NCBI RefSeq assembly: GCF_019218295.1 | Contig: NZ_JAHUZF010000003.1 | Coordinates: 186,001-250,000 of the forward strand | Origin: Maritimibacter sp. DP1N21-5 | GTDB lineage: Bacteria; Pseudomonadota; Alphaproteobacteria; Rhodobacterales; Rhodobacteraceae | Direction: 5' to 3' | Length of the DNA: 64,000 bases | Part shown: positions 45,401-54,150 of the stretch, in pieces | Layout: every line of letters starts with the position of its first letter | Position numbering within the stretch: the first letter of the stretch is position 1 | Notes under the pieces: model-generated | Told to the model about the DNA's origin: nothing | Database searches by the model: none | Seen by the model: only the letters and a program-made list of their open reading frames with translations | Program-made: the position numbers and the translations under genes

Positions 45401-45781
45401 ATGACCCTGTCCCTCATCCCCCGTGCCCTGGCGCTGGTGCTGATCCTGTCGATCGGCTTGTTGCCACGCGGCATCATGCCGGGCTGGACCGGCGACGGCA
45501 TGACCATGGTGCTTTGCACCGGGACCGGCCCGCTCGAAGTGCGGATGGGCGCAGATGGCGTGCCGGTTCCGGTCGGGGATGGTCCGGCCGAGACCGCGCC
45601 AGAGGCGGACCTTTGCGCCTGGGTGGCCCTGGCAGCGGTGGCGGTTGCGCCTTCCGACCAGCCGGGAGCTGAGGTCCCGCTGACGCTGCGGCCGGTCGAG
45701 GCGCACTACGCAAAGAGCGAGGCAGGTCTGGGCGAGCGCTTTTCGCCCTATGACAGCCGGGGGCCGCCCCGTCTTCTCTGA
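45401..45781 (+). CDS. DUF2946-like small membrane-anchored protein
   Basis: The 126-residue protein has an N-terminal hydrophobic segment (SLIPRALALVLILSIGLLP), then MPG, MVLCTGTG and a later LCAW, the two-cysteine arrangement of DUF2946 proteins that often accompany copper chaperones or TonB copper receptors. The downstream gene is such a chaperone, only 33 bases away, supporting a copper-related job. The start is uncertain: ATG 45401 or GTG 45380, neither with a good ribosome site. The C-terminus is Pro/Arg-rich. Confidence 0.75.
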   Translation: MTLSLIPRALALVLILSIGLLPRGIMPGWTGDGMTMVLCTGTGPLEVRMGADGVPVPVGDGPAETAPEADLCAWVALAAVAVAPSDQPGAEVPLTLRPVEAHYAKSEAGLGERFSPYDSRGPPRLL

Positions 45782-45814
45782 TCCGAACGTTCCAATTCCA
45801 TCAGAGGCTACATC

Positions 45815-46786
45815 ATGAAAACGCTTACCACCGCGCTTCTCGGCGCATTCCTTGCGGCATCCGCCGCCACCCCGATCCTTGCCCATGAGTTCAAGGCGGG
45901 CAATATCCAGATCCAGCATCCCTATGCCTTCGAGGCGCCGCCCACCGCGATGTCGGCTGGGGGTTACCTGACCCTCGTCAACGAGGGAGAGACGCCGGAC
46001 AGGCTCGTCGCGGTCGAGGCCGATTTCGACCGGGTCATGCTGCACCTCTCCGAAGAAAAGGACGGCGTGGCCACCATGACCCATGTGGAGGGGATCGACA
46101 TTCCCGCCGGTGAAACGGTCGCGCTCGCCCCCGGCGGATTCCACGTCATGTTTATGGGGCTCGGCGGTGACCCCTGGGAAGACGGCGAGAAGATCCCCGC
46201 CACACTGGTCTTTGAACAAGCCGGACGTGTCGAGGTCGTCTTCAACGTCGAGACCCGCGAGGATGCGCCCGAGAACCACGACGAAATGGATCACGACGGA
46301 ATGGATCACGACACGATGGACCATGGCGCCGATCACTCCGCGCTCGACCATGACACGATGGACCATGACACGATGGACCATGCCGGCCACGGCCTGGCCG
46401 CGATGGACCTGTCCGGCCTGCCCGATGCCGAACAGATCGAAGCGATCATGAAGGCGGAGTTCGACCGTCCGGAGGCTCCGCTCTCAGTCGCGCCCGTGAC
46501 GATCGAGGGGGATCAGGCGGTGGCCGGATGGCGGCAGGACGGGACCGGCGGCCGCGCCTTTCTGCGCAAGGGCGAGGCAGGCTGGATGATCGTCGCCTGT
46601 GCCGGAGACGAGCTGCTCCATTCGTCGACCTATGAACGCTTCGGCCTGTCGCGGGAGCTCGCCGTGTCTCTCATCGAAGCCACGGCGCGGGCGGAGGCAG
46701 GACTTCCTCAAGCGATCACCGCCGAGCTGAACCAGTTTGAGGGAATCGTCGAGATCGGGGCCGGGGGACACCACGCGACGCATTGA
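45815..46786 (+). CDS. PCuAC copper chaperone fused to copper-uptake-associated domain
   Basis: The 323-residue periplasmic protein has a signal peptide (cleavage near Ala23). The PCuAC domain (25-150) holds the exact H-x10-M-x21-H-x-M copper site: His77, Met88, His110 and Met112. It is followed by a His/Met/Asp-rich linker (155-192) of repeated MDHD units. The last ~130 residues resemble stand-alone proteins annotated as copper uptake system-associated (from memory). PCuAC proteins deliver Cu(I) to the CuA/CuB sites of cytochrome oxidase. The fusion combines capture, storage linker and accessory domain in one chain. AGAGG lies upstream. Confidence 0.93.
   Translation: MKTLTTALLGAFLAASAATPILAHEFKAGNIQIQHPYAFEAPPTAMSAGGYLTLVNEGETPDRLVAVEADFDRVMLHLSEEKDGVATMTHVEGIDIPAGETVALAPGGFHVMFMGLGGDPWEDGEKIPATLVFEQAGRVEVVFNVETREDAPENHDEMDHDGMDHDTMDHGADHSALDHDTMDHDTMDHAGHGLAAMDLSGLPDAEQIEAIMKAEFDRPEAPLSVAPVTIEGDQAVAGWRQDGTGGRAFLRKGEAGWMIVACAGDELLHSSTYERFGLSRELAVSLIEATARAEAGLPQAITAELNQFEGIVEIGAGGHHATH
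46286..46383 (+). repeat. 15-bp coding repeat for Met-Asp-His-Asp linker
   Basis: Imperfect tandem copies of a 15-base unit (ATGGACCATGACACG and variants) encode the metal-binding linker of the copper chaperone. A central stretch of about 25 bases is diverged. Copy number may vary between strains by slippage. Confidence 0.75.
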
Positions 46787-46812
46787 CGGTCTGACGACCC
46801 GCCAGAAACGAA

Positions 46813-46838
46813 AACGCCCGCTCGAAGGAGCGGGCGTT
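46813..46838. terminator. Bidirectional terminator between copper chaperone and rpsO
   Basis: AACGCCCGCTC (46813-46823) pairs with GAGCGGGCGTT (46828-46838) around GAAG. A short T-run follows on the minus strand, serving mainly rpsO. Confidence 0.75.
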
Positions 46839-46861
46839 CCGTATTCAGGGTTTCGACCGGC

Positions 46862-47131
46862 TTAGCGGCGGATACCGAGACGCTGGATCAGGTTCGTGTA
46901 ACGAGCCTCGTCCTTGGCCTTGAGGTAGTCGAGAAGCTTACGGCGCTGGGCGACCATCATGAGAAGGCCACGACGGGAGTGGTTGTCCTTCTTGTGGGTC
47001 TTGAAGTGCTCGGTCAGCGTCGTGATACGCGAGGTCAGGATGGCGACCTGAACTTCGGGCGAACCGGTGTCTCCTTCTTTCGTCGCGAATTCCTTGATCA
47101 GGCGTTCTTTTTCTTCAACCGTGATCGACAT
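46862..47131 (-). CDS. rpsO: 30S ribosomal protein S15
   Basis: The 89-residue S15 binds the central domain of 16S rRNA. The conserved core [29 protein letters not shown] is split by known RNA contacts, and the protein ends [19 protein letters not shown] precedes the ATG at 47131; the frame remains open upstream without biological support. In most bacteria rpsO lies directly before pnp; here 5 kb carrying eight other genes intervenes, and a terminator follows rpsO, so the two are now separate units. Confidence 0.97.
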   Translation of the reverse strand: MSITVEEKERLIKEFATKEGDTGSPEVQVAILTSRITTLTEHFKTHKKDNHSRRGLLMMVAQRRKLLDYLKAKDEARYTNLIQRLGIRR

Positions 47132-47274
47132 CGGGGTCTCCTTTTGCAGGTTAGAGTGATGGCACAAGCCGGGATGTCGTCCAGCAGGGCCCATGGAGTT
47201 TCCGTCCCGCATGGGCGGGCCGGATGCGCGCGTATAGGGGGATTCCCCGCGGAAGGGAAGGAATTATTCGCCTC

Positions 47275-47739
47275 TCACTCGGTCGTGTCGGGCGCGTTGA
47301 TGCCGAAATCCGAAGCCCCCGGGTCGCCATTCTGATCCGTCGCACCCGGCGAGGGGTTGTCCGCGGCGGCTTCTTCGTCGTCGGGGTTGTCGGCGCTGGC
47401 CGGGGAATCGCCCGCCTCTTCGTTCACGCCATAGCTTTCGGCGTTGTCGGCGTCGATTTCCTTGGCCAATTCGAGCGCCCAGTCGCCGATGATCGGGATG
47501 AAGTCGATCTGCGACAGGAAAAAGGCCGCGAGCGAGACCAGAATGGAGGCGCCCACGACCGATCCGAAGCCGAAGGCCAGGCCGCGATAGAGCTGGAACA
47601 GGCCCAGTTTCATGGGGCTGTCGTGAAGCCGGATGTAGCGATGGTTGTTGAGCTTGGCCACTTCGGCACGCAGGGCATTGACCTCGCGGCTCAGGTCGCT
47701 CGGGCTCATATCGCGCGTGTCTTTGGTCTTGTCGGTCAT
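47275..47739 (-). CDS. DUF5665 family membrane protein
   Basis: The 154-residue protein has a cytoplasmic N-terminal helical part (EVNALRAEVAKLNNHRYIRLHDS), one or two membrane helices (GLAFGFGSVVGASILVSLAAFFL) and SQIDFIPIIGDWA, together diagnostic of DUF5665 (from memory). The last 50 residues are acidic and low in complexity, with Asp, Glu, Asn and Pro. AAAGGG precedes the ATG at 47739. Function unknown. It diverges from the RTX gene, sharing an AT-rich region with a CtrA-type box. Confidence 0.87.
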   Translation of the reverse strand: MTDKTKDTRDMSPSDLSREVNALRAEVAKLNNHRYIRLHDSPMKLGLFQLYRGLAFGFGSVVGASILVSLAAFFLSQIDFIPIIGDWALELAKEIDADNAESYGVNEEAGDSPASADNPDDEEAAADNPSPGATDQNGDPGASDFGINAPDTTE

Positions 47740-47804
47740 CGGCACCCTTTCGCGCCAAGGCTATACGGCGCCGGGTAGTGGGCGCAACGCGTTAACCTTG
47801 AATG

Positions 47805-47819
47805 TTAACAACCATTTAA
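47805..47819. promoter_or_regulatory. CtrA-type box TTAA-N7-TTAA
   Basis: TTAACAACCATTTAA matches the alphaproteobacterial CtrA recognition pattern exactly, and another TTAA (47792-47795) lies nine bases upstream. It stands in an unusually AT-rich stretch between the DUF5665 and RTX genes, 57 bases before the RTX start. Confidence 0.55.
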
Positions 47820-47875
47820 AGAATTCTGAAATCCCGGCATGGTAGGAAGGTTCATCGTATTCGGGGGTCGGGACG

Positions 47876-49168
47876 ATGGGGATTGCATTTCTTCTTCTGG
47901 GGCTGGTGCCCCTTCTGTTTCTGGGCGGGTCCTTCATGGGCGACATGGGGGAAGACGATCCCCTGCCGGAGGGCGAGCTTGATCAGGTGCGGACGGTGGA
48001 TCTGTCCGAAGTCCTGTATCCGAAAACCGGGGACGGCGAACCGGGACCGGTGGAACTGGTGGACCCCGACAGCGTGCTCTTGCCTGTCACCGACGATGGC
48101 GCGCCGGGACCCGTGACCGATGTGGATCCTGCCACCGTTGTGACGCCCACCGACGCGCCCGGCGAGGGGCTGCCGGGACCCGGCGACCTGACGGCGCTGC
48201 AACGACTGATGCTGGCGGAAAGCGATTTTTCGCTCGGGACCGCCGACCTCCCGCACATGATCGGGATAGCGCAGGATATCGCCCTGACCGATGGCACCGA
48301 CCTGTGGGATGCGCCACGCGACGCGACCGCGGGGAATGGCGCTGGCATCCTTGCCGATCACGACGGCACACCGATCCTGTCCGGTGGCAGCGTGACCGTG
48401 GTCGAGGGCGGCGCAGGCACCGACGCGATCCTCGGCGGAGACGGCGCGCTCTACGGGTTCGGCGGGGCAGGGGACGATATCCTTGTCGGCGGCGACGGGA
48501 CCGCGGCCCTGTTCGGCGGGACCGGGAACGACCTTCTGGCCGCTGGCGAGGGCGCTGCCTTTCTGGACGGGGGCAGTGGCGACGATGTGGTCGCGGGCGG
48601 GTCGGGCGACGACGTGCTGTCGGGCGGCACCCATGACGCCGCCAGTGCGGACCAGCAGGATGACGACCGGATCGCCGGCGGCGACGGCAATGACCACCTG
48701 CGCGGCGGCTATGGTGCGGACCAGCTCTTCGGCGGGGCGGGCGACGACGTGATCGACCATCTTGGCCGGGTCGAGGAAGACGTGGCCTGGGGCACGTCGC
48801 GGTTCGACTGGCATCTGGACGGTGCGGCAGACGTGCTCGACGGGGGTGTGGGCGACGACACGCTCATCATGGGGCGCGAGGACGTGGCCACGGGGGGCGA
48901 GGGCGTGGACAGCTTCATCCTCTACTTCGACCCCATGGAGGGTGCCGGTTTCGCCGACATCACCGACTTCGTGCCGGGCACCGATTTCCTGCGCGTCGAG
49001 TTGAACCCGGGCGCTGGCTACGTCGCGCCAGAGGTCGCCGTCACGCCCTCGGACGACGGCGCGGATGCGGTAGTGACGGTGGATGGGGGTGTGGTGGCAT
49101 TTCTCCGCGGGGCGCCCCATGTGACGCTGGCTGACGTTCTGGTCGAGGTCATGCCGGACCGGTTCTGA
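47876..49168 (+). CDS. RTX (hemolysin-type calcium-binding) repeat protein with N-terminal anchor
   Basis: The 430-residue protein begins with an uncleaved-looking hydrophobic segment (residues 2-19), then a Pro/Gly linker with three 21-residue repeats (about 41-104, consensus VDP-x3-V-x2-P-x5-G-x-PGP). From residue 165 to 300 about ten GGxGxDxLx nonapeptides form a calcium-binding beta-roll. A C-terminal domain (FADITDFVPGTDFLRVEL) resembles the ends of roseobacter RTX proteins. Unlike secreted RTX toxins, it has an N-terminal hydrophobic segment, so it may be anchored or leave by another route. No type I secretion genes are adjacent. A CtrA-type box is in the promoter region. Confidence 0.92.
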   Translation: MGIAFLLLGLVPLLFLGGSFMGDMGEDDPLPEGELDQVRTVDLSEVLYPKTGDGEPGPVELVDPDSVLLPVTDDGAPGPVTDVDPATVVTPTDAPGEGLPGPGDLTALQRLMLAESDFSLGTADLPHMIGIAQDIALTDGTDLWDAPRDATAGNGAGILADHDGTPILSGGSVTVVEGGAGTDAILGGDGALYGFGGAGDDILVGGDGTAALFGGTGNDLLAAGEGAAFLDGGSGDDVVAGGSGDDVLSGGTHDAASADQQDDDRIAGGDGNDHLRGGYGADQLFGGAGDDVIDHLGRVEEDVAWGTSRFDWHLDGAADVLDGGVGDDTLIMGREDVATGGEGVDSFILYFDPMEGAGFADITDFVPGTDFLRVELNPGAGYVAPEVAVTPSDDGADAVVTVDGGVVAFLRGAPHVTLADVLVEVMPDRF

Positions 49169-49186
49169 CTGTGCGTCTCCAGCCGG

Positions 49187-49693
49187 CTAGGTCCAAAGCT
49201 CGGGCTGCTGGGAATAGCCGATATAGAGCGGATGCTTCGGGTGGCCGTCTTTGGTCAGCCCGAGGTGGTAGAGCGGCTTGCCCGTGGTGCGAAGCAGCGC
49301 CTCGACCTTTGGGCCCCGGTCCAGATGCGCACCATGGGCGCCCCAGGCACAGACGATCTGATCCGCCCATTCAGTGCTGGCGACGATGGCGGCATCGTTG
49401 TCGGGCCCTACAGGATCGCCGGCGGCGCGCATCTTTTTCGGGTCGGTGTCGCGCCAGGCAAAGATGTTGAGCACCCGGAAGGACCCGAAGCCAAGCGCCC
49501 GCGCCCGCCGTTCGCAGCGTTCGACGGTCGGATCGTTCTGCACCTCGGTCGCGGTCGACGGGTTCAGCATGACGAAGAGCGCGCGCCGACCAGTGGCATC
49601 CCAGGTGCGTGTGAGCATGTAGCGGTAGCGTTCACAGTCGGAATAGGTCGCCACGGACGGCGCGTCAGCCTTGGTATGCTCACGGGTGATCAT
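49187..49693 (-). CDS. DUF1643 family protein
   Basis: The 168-residue soluble protein has the DUF1643 text: YMLTRTWDATGRRALFVMLNPSTA at the start (shown across residues 25-48) and FRVLNIFAWRDTDPKKM in the middle, ending near a conserved Pro-rich tail. The family is widespread in bacteria and phages, and its activity is unknown. It converges on the RTX gene with 18 bases between stops, and diverges from deoA, with 76 bases between the starts. The start at 49693 begins MITREHTKADAP; no strong ribosome site is seen. Confidence 0.9.
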   Translation of the reverse strand: MITREHTKADAPSVATYSDCERYRYMLTRTWDATGRRALFVMLNPSTATEVQNDPTVERCERRARALGFGSFRVLNIFAWRDTDPKKMRAAGDPVGPDNDAAIVASTEWADQIVCAWGAHGAHLDRGPKVEALLRTTGKPLYHLGLTKDGHPKHPLYIGYSQQPELWT

Positions 49694-49769
49694 GACGTGG
49701 TTTTCGCCCGCTTGCCGCCCGCCCGCAACCCGCCCTTGCGGAAATTTACCGATCGGTCAGAGTGGCGAC

Positions 49770-51074
49770 ATGCTGATCTCTGAAATCATCCGCAAGAAAC
49801 GCGACGGCGAGACTCTGACCGAGGCCGAGATTGCCGCCATGGTGACCGGCATCACGGATGAGAGCGCCAGCGAAGGGCAGGTCGCGGCCTTCGCCATGGC
49901 GACCTATTTCCAGGGCATGAGCCGGGAGGAAGCGGCGGCGCTCACCCTCGCCATGCGCGATTCGGGCGAGGTGTTCCGCTGGGACCTAGATGGCCCTGTG
50001 GTGGACAAGCACTCCACGGGCGGCGTGGGCGACAACGTGAGCCTGATGCTCGCTCCCATCGTGGCGGCTTGCGGGGCCTATGTGCCGATGATCTCGGGCC
50101 GGGGGCTGGGGCATACCGGGGGCACGCTCGACAAGATGGAGAGCATTCCGGGCTATGACGCGGTGCCCGACAACGAACGCTTCCGCAAAGTGGTGGGATC
50201 GGTCGGCTGCGCGATCATCGGCCAGACGACGGCGCTCGCGCCTGCTGACAAGCGGTTTTATGGCATCCGGGATGTCACCGCGACGGTCGAAAGCGTGCCG
50301 CTCATCACGGCGTCGATCCTGTCCAAGAAGCTGGCGGCGGGCCTCGACGCGCTGGTCATGGACGTGAAGACCGGGAACGGGGCTTTCATGCCGACCTATG
50401 AACGCTCGGTGGAACTCGCCGAAAGCATCGTGGGGGTGAGCCGGGCCGCCGGGATGCCCTGCAACGCTTTGGTCACGGCGATGGACCAGCCGCTCGCGCG
50501 TGATGCGGGCAACGCGGTCGAGGTTCGCAATGCGGTCGAGTTCCTGACCGGGGTGCACCGGGACGTCCGGCTCGAATGGGTGGTTCTGGCGCTGGCCGGG
50601 GAAATGCTGTCGCTCGCCGGGGTGACGGACGATCGCGACACCGGGTTCTCCATAGCGCGCGCCGCGCTCGAAGACGGGCGCGCGGCCGAGGTCTTTGGCC
50701 GGATGGTCGCGGCATTGGGCGGGCCTTCGGATTTCGTCTCGCGCTACGACGATCACCTGCCAAAGGCGCCGCTGGTGCGCGACATTGCGGCGCCGGTGGA
50801 GGGGCACGTGGCCCGGATCGACACGCGGGGCATCGGGCTTGCCGTGGTTGAGCTAGGCGGTGGACGGCGCAAGGCATCGGACGACGTGGACCCGGCGGTG
50901 GGGATCACGGGGCTTCTCGATCTTGGACAGGCGGTCGCGGTGGGCACGCCGCTATGCACCATCCACGCGCGCGACGAGGCCGGGTTCCGGGCGGCGGAAG
51001 CGGCGGTTCGGCGTGCCTACAGGATTGGTGACGCGCCCGAGCAGGGCGATCCGGTCCTGAAGATCATCGACTAG
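49770..51074 (+). CDS. deoA: Thymidine phosphorylase
   Basis: The 434-residue enzyme phosphorolyses thymidine and deoxyuridine to base and deoxyribose-1-phosphate. The phosphate-binding region is KHSTGGVGDNVSLMLAPIVAACG, and the signature MISGRGLGHTGGTLDK with the downstream GYDAVP is intact. The C-terminal alpha/beta domain is complete. Length equals that of E. coli DeoA. It is a lone gene here; no deoB, deoC or deoD is close. The gene interrupts the rpsO-truB neighbourhood and is followed by a hairpin/GAGTATTT element. Confidence 0.95.
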   Translation: MLISEIIRKKRDGETLTEAEIAAMVTGITDESASEGQVAAFAMATYFQGMSREEAAALTLAMRDSGEVFRWDLDGPVVDKHSTGGVGDNVSLMLAPIVAACGAYVPMISGRGLGHTGGTLDKMESIPGYDAVPDNERFRKVVGSVGCAIIGQTTALAPADKRFYGIRDVTATVESVPLITASILSKKLAAGLDALVMDVKTGNGAFMPTYERSVELAESIVGVSRAAGMPCNALVTAMDQPLARDAGNAVEVRNAVEFLTGVHRDVRLEWVVLALAGEMLSLAGVTDDRDTGFSIARAALEDGRAAEVFGRMVAALGGPSDFVSRYDDHLPKAPLVRDIAAPVEGHVARIDTRGIGLAVVELGGGRRKASDDVDPAVGITGLLDLGQAVAVGTPLCTIHARDEAGFRAAEAAVRRAYRIGDAPEQGDPVLKIID

Positions 51075-51135
51075 GGGGCATTGCCCCCCGCTGCCTGCGG
51101 CAGCTCCCCTAGAGTATTTCGGGAAAGATGAAAGG
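51074..51135. repeat. Hairpin plus GAGTATTT intergenic element (copy 2)
   Basis: After the deoA stop come GGGGGC/GCCCCC (51074-51088) and CTGCC/GGCAG (51091-51103) hairpins, then CTCCCCTAGAGTATTTCGGG and GAAAGATGAAAGG. The tail aligns with the element at 31786-31860 (CTCCC, AGxGTATTT or AGGTATTT, GAA, GxTGAA, GG). Confidence 0.6.
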
Positions 51136-51141
51136 GCGGCG

Positions 51142-52047
51142 TCAGAGGTTGAAGACGCGGGAGGGGTGAAGTTCGCCCGCCTTGTAGACCCCGACGGCCA
51201 CCGGGCGGCCCTCGTAGCTGGCCCAGCATTCTTCGCCATAGTCCACGTCGGAGGCGATGACCATGCCGGGGTTGCCATGGGCCAGACGGGTCGCGCCTTC
51301 GGGCGTGGTCCGAAGCTCGGGGAGCGAGGTCAGCCCTTCTTCGATCGGTTGCAGGAGCGCGTCGATCTCGTCGGTCCGGGCGAGTTCCTCGATCCGTTCC
51401 ATGCTGACACCCTCCTCGGCCACGAAGGGCCCCGACCAGATGCGGCGCAATTCACGCACATGGCCGTGACAGCCGAGCGCCGCGCCCAGATCGCGGGCGA
51501 TGGCGCGCACGTATCCGCCCTTGCCACAGGTCATCTCGAGCGTGACGTGATCGGCATCGGGCCGGTCGATCAGGACGAGGCTTTCGACGAAGAGCGGGCG
51601 CGGGTCGATTTCGACCTCCTCGCCCTCGCGGGCGAGCTTGTAGGCGCGTTCGCCGTCGATCTTCACCGCGGAGAACTTAGGAGGCACCTGTTCGATATCG
51701 CCGGTGAATTGTGGCAGCGCGGCGCGAATATCGTCGTCCGAAGGGCGCGCGTCGCTGGTCGCGATCACCTCGCCCTCGGCATCGTCGGTGTTCGTCGCCT
51801 GGCCGAGCCGGATCGTGAACCGATAGGCCTTGAGCGCGTCGGTGATGTAGGGGACGGTCTTGGTCGCCTCGCCCAGCGCCACGGCGAGCACGCCTGTCGC
51901 TTCGGGGTCGAGCGTGCCGGCGTGTCCGGCTTTTTTCGCGTCGAAGGCCCAGCGGACCTTCATCACCACGGCATTCGAGGAAATACCGGCGGGCTTGTCC
52001 ACGACGATCCAGCCGTGAACGTCGCGACCCTTCTTGCGGCGGCCCAT
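51142..52047 (-). CDS. truB: tRNA pseudouridine(55) synthase TruB
   Basis: The 301-residue enzyme forms pseudouridine 55 in the T-loop of tRNAs. The catalytic Asp47 is in [15 protein letters not shown]; KPxGxxS-type text VDKPAGISS and the KYRF-like motif (AYRFTIRLG) follow. The C-terminal ~60 residues carry the TruB-C/PUA-like part, with MERIEELA and the final [16 protein letters not shown]. It overlaps the rbfA stop by one base (TGATG), preserving the old rbfA-truB coupling. Confidence 0.96.
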   Translation of the reverse strand: MGRRKKGRDVHGWIVVDKPAGISSNAVVMKVRWAFDAKKAGHAGTLDPEATGVLAVALGEATKTVPYITDALKAYRFTIRLGQATNTDDAEGEVIATSDARPSDDDIRAALPQFTGDIEQVPPKFSAVKIDGERAYKLAREGEEVEIDPRPLFVESLVLIDRPDADHVTLEMTCGKGGYVRAIARDLGAALGCHGHVRELRRIWSGPFVAEEGVSMERIEELARTDEIDALLQPIEEGLTSLPELRTTPEGATRLAHGNPGMVIASDVDYGEECWASYEGRPVAVGVYKAGELHPSRVFNL

Positions 52048-52457
52048 CAGTCTTCCTCTTTGCCCGCTTCGAGATCGCGTTTCACGGTCTCGTTGTCGAA
52101 GAGTTTGCGGGTCGCTTCCATCCGGTCGAAGGTGTCGTCGAGCTTGAATCGCAGCTCGGGCGTATGCTTGAGCTTGGTCACGCGGCCCACCATCCGGCGC
52201 AGCTCGCCCACATTGCGCGCCATCGCCTTGACCGCCTCCTCCGCGCCCTTGCCGCCGAGAGGCATCACGAAACAGGTGGCCACGGACATGTCCGGCGACA
52301 TGCGCACTTCGGTCACCGTGATGTTGAGCCGGTTGAGGTCGGGGTCATGCACTTCGCCGCGCATGAGGGTTTCGGACATGGCGCGGCGAATGACCTCGCC
52401 GACGCGGAGCTGGCGCTGGGACGGACCCGCGCCCGAGGAGGAGCCTTTGTTCGACAT
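52047..52457 (-). CDS. rbfA: 30S ribosome-binding factor RbfA
   Basis: The 136-residue KH-fold protein binds maturing 30S subunits and is needed for 16S 5'-end processing. Recognisable segments are [39 protein letters not shown], and the C-terminal [14 protein letters not shown]. The N-terminal 15 residues are Ser/Gly-rich. It diverges from dapB with 72 bases between the starts. Together with truB it is the 5' part of the split rbfA-truB-rpsO-pnp cluster. Confidence 0.95.
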   Translation of the reverse strand: MSNKGSSSGAGPSQRQLRVGEVIRRAMSETLMRGEVHDPDLNRLNITVTEVRMSPDMSVATCFVMPLGGKGAEEAVKAMARNVGELRRMVGRVTKLKHTPELRFKLDDTFDRMEATRKLFDNETVKRDLEAGKEED

Positions 52458-52529
52458 GGGCGCGATGTAGTGCCGATTGCGGAATTGCGCAACAGGGGCT
52501 AGGGGGGAAGACGGTGAATGGAGGACGAT

Positions 52530-53339
52530 ATGAGCGAGATACCGGGGATCGTGGTGAACGGAGCGTCGGGCCGGATGGGCCAGATGCTGGTCAAGCTCGT
52601 CTCGGAAAACTCTGCCTGCCGGCTCGTCGGAGCGCTGGAACGGCCTGGTCACGACTGGGTCGGGCGTGACGTGGGCACGGCAATGGGCGGGGCGGCGCTG
52701 GGCGTCGATGTGACCGACGACCCGCTCGAGGCGATGGCGCGGGCGCAAGCGGTGATCGACTTCACCGCGCCGGCGGCGACGGTCGCCCTGGCCGAAATCG
52801 CCGCGCAGGCGCGGGCGGTTCATGTCATCGGGACGACGGGCTTGGACGAATCCGATATTGCCAAGCTCGATGCCGCCGCGCGCCATGCAGTGATCGTGCG
52901 GGCCGGAAACATGTCTTTCGGGGTGAACCTCCTGACCAAGTTGACCGAGACGGTCGCGCGGGCTCTGGACGTCGATTTCGATATCGAGATCGTGGAAGCG
53001 CATCACAAGCACAAGGTCGACGCACCGTCGGGCACGGCGCTCATGCTGGGTGAGGCGGCCGCACGGGGGCGTGGCGTGCGCCATGACGAGGTGGCCGACC
53101 GGGGCCGCGACGGGATCACCGGCGCACGCGAGGAGGGCCACATCGGCTATTCCGCGATCCGGGGCGGCGACATCGTGGGTGAGCACGACGTGATCTTCGC
53201 GGGGGCTGGCGAGCGGATCATCCTGCGCCATGTGGCGACGGACCGGGCCATTTTCGCACGCGGCGCGGTCAAGGCCGCGCTCTGGGGCACCGGGCGGAAA
53301 CCGGGCGCTTACGACATGATGGACGTGCTCGGGCTCTAG
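52530..53339 (+). CDS. dapB: 4-hydroxy-tetrahydrodipicolinate reductase
   Basis: The 269-residue NAD(P)H enzyme of lysine/diaminopimelate synthesis has an N-terminal Rossmann domain with [14 protein letters not shown], the hinge DFTAPAAT and FGVNLL, and the catalytic/substrate motif [15 protein letters not shown]. The C-terminal ends [11 protein letters not shown], matching the family. GGAGG sits before ATG 52530, so I reject the ATG at 52518, which lies upstream of that site. The product feeds both lysine and peptidoglycan. Confidence 0.96.
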   Translation: MSEIPGIVVNGASGRMGQMLVKLVSENSACRLVGALERPGHDWVGRDVGTAMGGAALGVDVTDDPLEAMARAQAVIDFTAPAATVALAEIAAQARAVHVIGTTGLDESDIAKLDAAARHAVIVRAGNMSFGVNLLTKLTETVARALDVDFDIEIVEAHHKHKVDAPSGTALMLGEAAARGRGVRHDEVADRGRDGITGAREEGHIGYSAIRGGDIVGEHDVIFAGAGERIILRHVATDRAIFARGAVKAALWGTGRKPGAYDMMDVLGL

Positions 53340-53352
53340 GCCCAATCGGGGG

Positions 53353-54150
53353 TCAGTTGAAAACCGGCTGGACCCGGTCGAAGAAGCTGGTCGGATTGAG
53401 CCAGTCGGGATAGGTCGCGACGCCGGCGTAATCGCCCTCGAAAACACTCTCGGGCGGGCAGGCGCGGCGCGCCTCGTCCGACATGCAGATGAAACCTTCC
53501 ACCCCGTCATGGGTCCAGGCCATGAGCAGGCGCGGCGCGTCGCAGGAAATCGCGGCGACCCGGCTTTGCGGCAGCGTCACAGGGCCCTCGCCCCGCGCGA
53601 AGGCTTCGGTCGGGCATGTCATCTGCTCGTCGCGCCATTCGTTCCAGAGCGTCACCTCCTCGATCCCGAGCGCTGTCAGGAAACGGTGGATGGCCGGTTC
53701 GAGGATGATCGGCATCACGTCTTCTTCCGGCCGGTAAAGCCCGCGTGCGGCAAGACGGTCTAGGCTGCCCGCGATGTAGTCGTCACAATCAGCGCGGTCG
53801 CTTTCCAGCGTCCAGAGCCAGACGGTCCGGCGGAATTTCTCGCTGTCGCGGACGGCGAGCTTGTCCTGCACTTCGGCCCAGGTGACCGGGGTGCCGGTGT
53901 CCTTGATCAGAAGCTCGAATTCCTCGGGCGCTTCATTGGGGCGCACCGGCGGATTATCGACTGCTTCCTCGGGCGAAAGGTCCTCGCGGTCGAAATGCAC
54001 CGGGCCATAGGCCGCCGTTTCGGGCGAATAGCCCGGCACGCGGAAGAACGGGTTCAGCGCGATGAAAACATGGTCGTAGTCCTCCGCCCACCAGTCGAGC
54101 AGGCTGCGCTCGAAGGGCGGGGTCGCGAGGCGGCGGGGAATCTTGGTCAT
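53353..54150 (-). CDS. Unknown protein coupled to a metallophosphatase
   Basis: The 265-residue soluble protein has no family that I recognise. Tryptophans are numerous (LLDWWAEDYDH, VTWAEVQDK, LWTLESD, LWNEWRDEQ, MAWTHDG), and a Cys set (DCDDY, MTCPTE, ISCDAP, FICMSD, ACPPE) could bind metal or form disulfides, though no signal peptide is present. It starts by ATGA overlap with the phosphatase stop, so the two are co-translated. No prediction of function is justified beyond a possible link to the phosphatase. Confidence 0.82.
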   Translation of the reverse strand: MTKIPRRLATPPFERSLLDWWAEDYDHVFIALNPFFRVPGYSPETAAYGPVHFDREDLSPEEAVDNPPVRPNEAPEEFELLIKDTGTPVTWAEVQDKLAVRDSEKFRRTVWLWTLESDRADCDDYIAGSLDRLAARGLYRPEEDVMPIILEPAIHRFLTALGIEEVTLWNEWRDEQMTCPTEAFARGEGPVTLPQSRVAAISCDAPRLLMAWTHDGVEGFICMSDEARRACPPESVFEGDYAGVATYPDWLNPTSFFDRVQPVFN

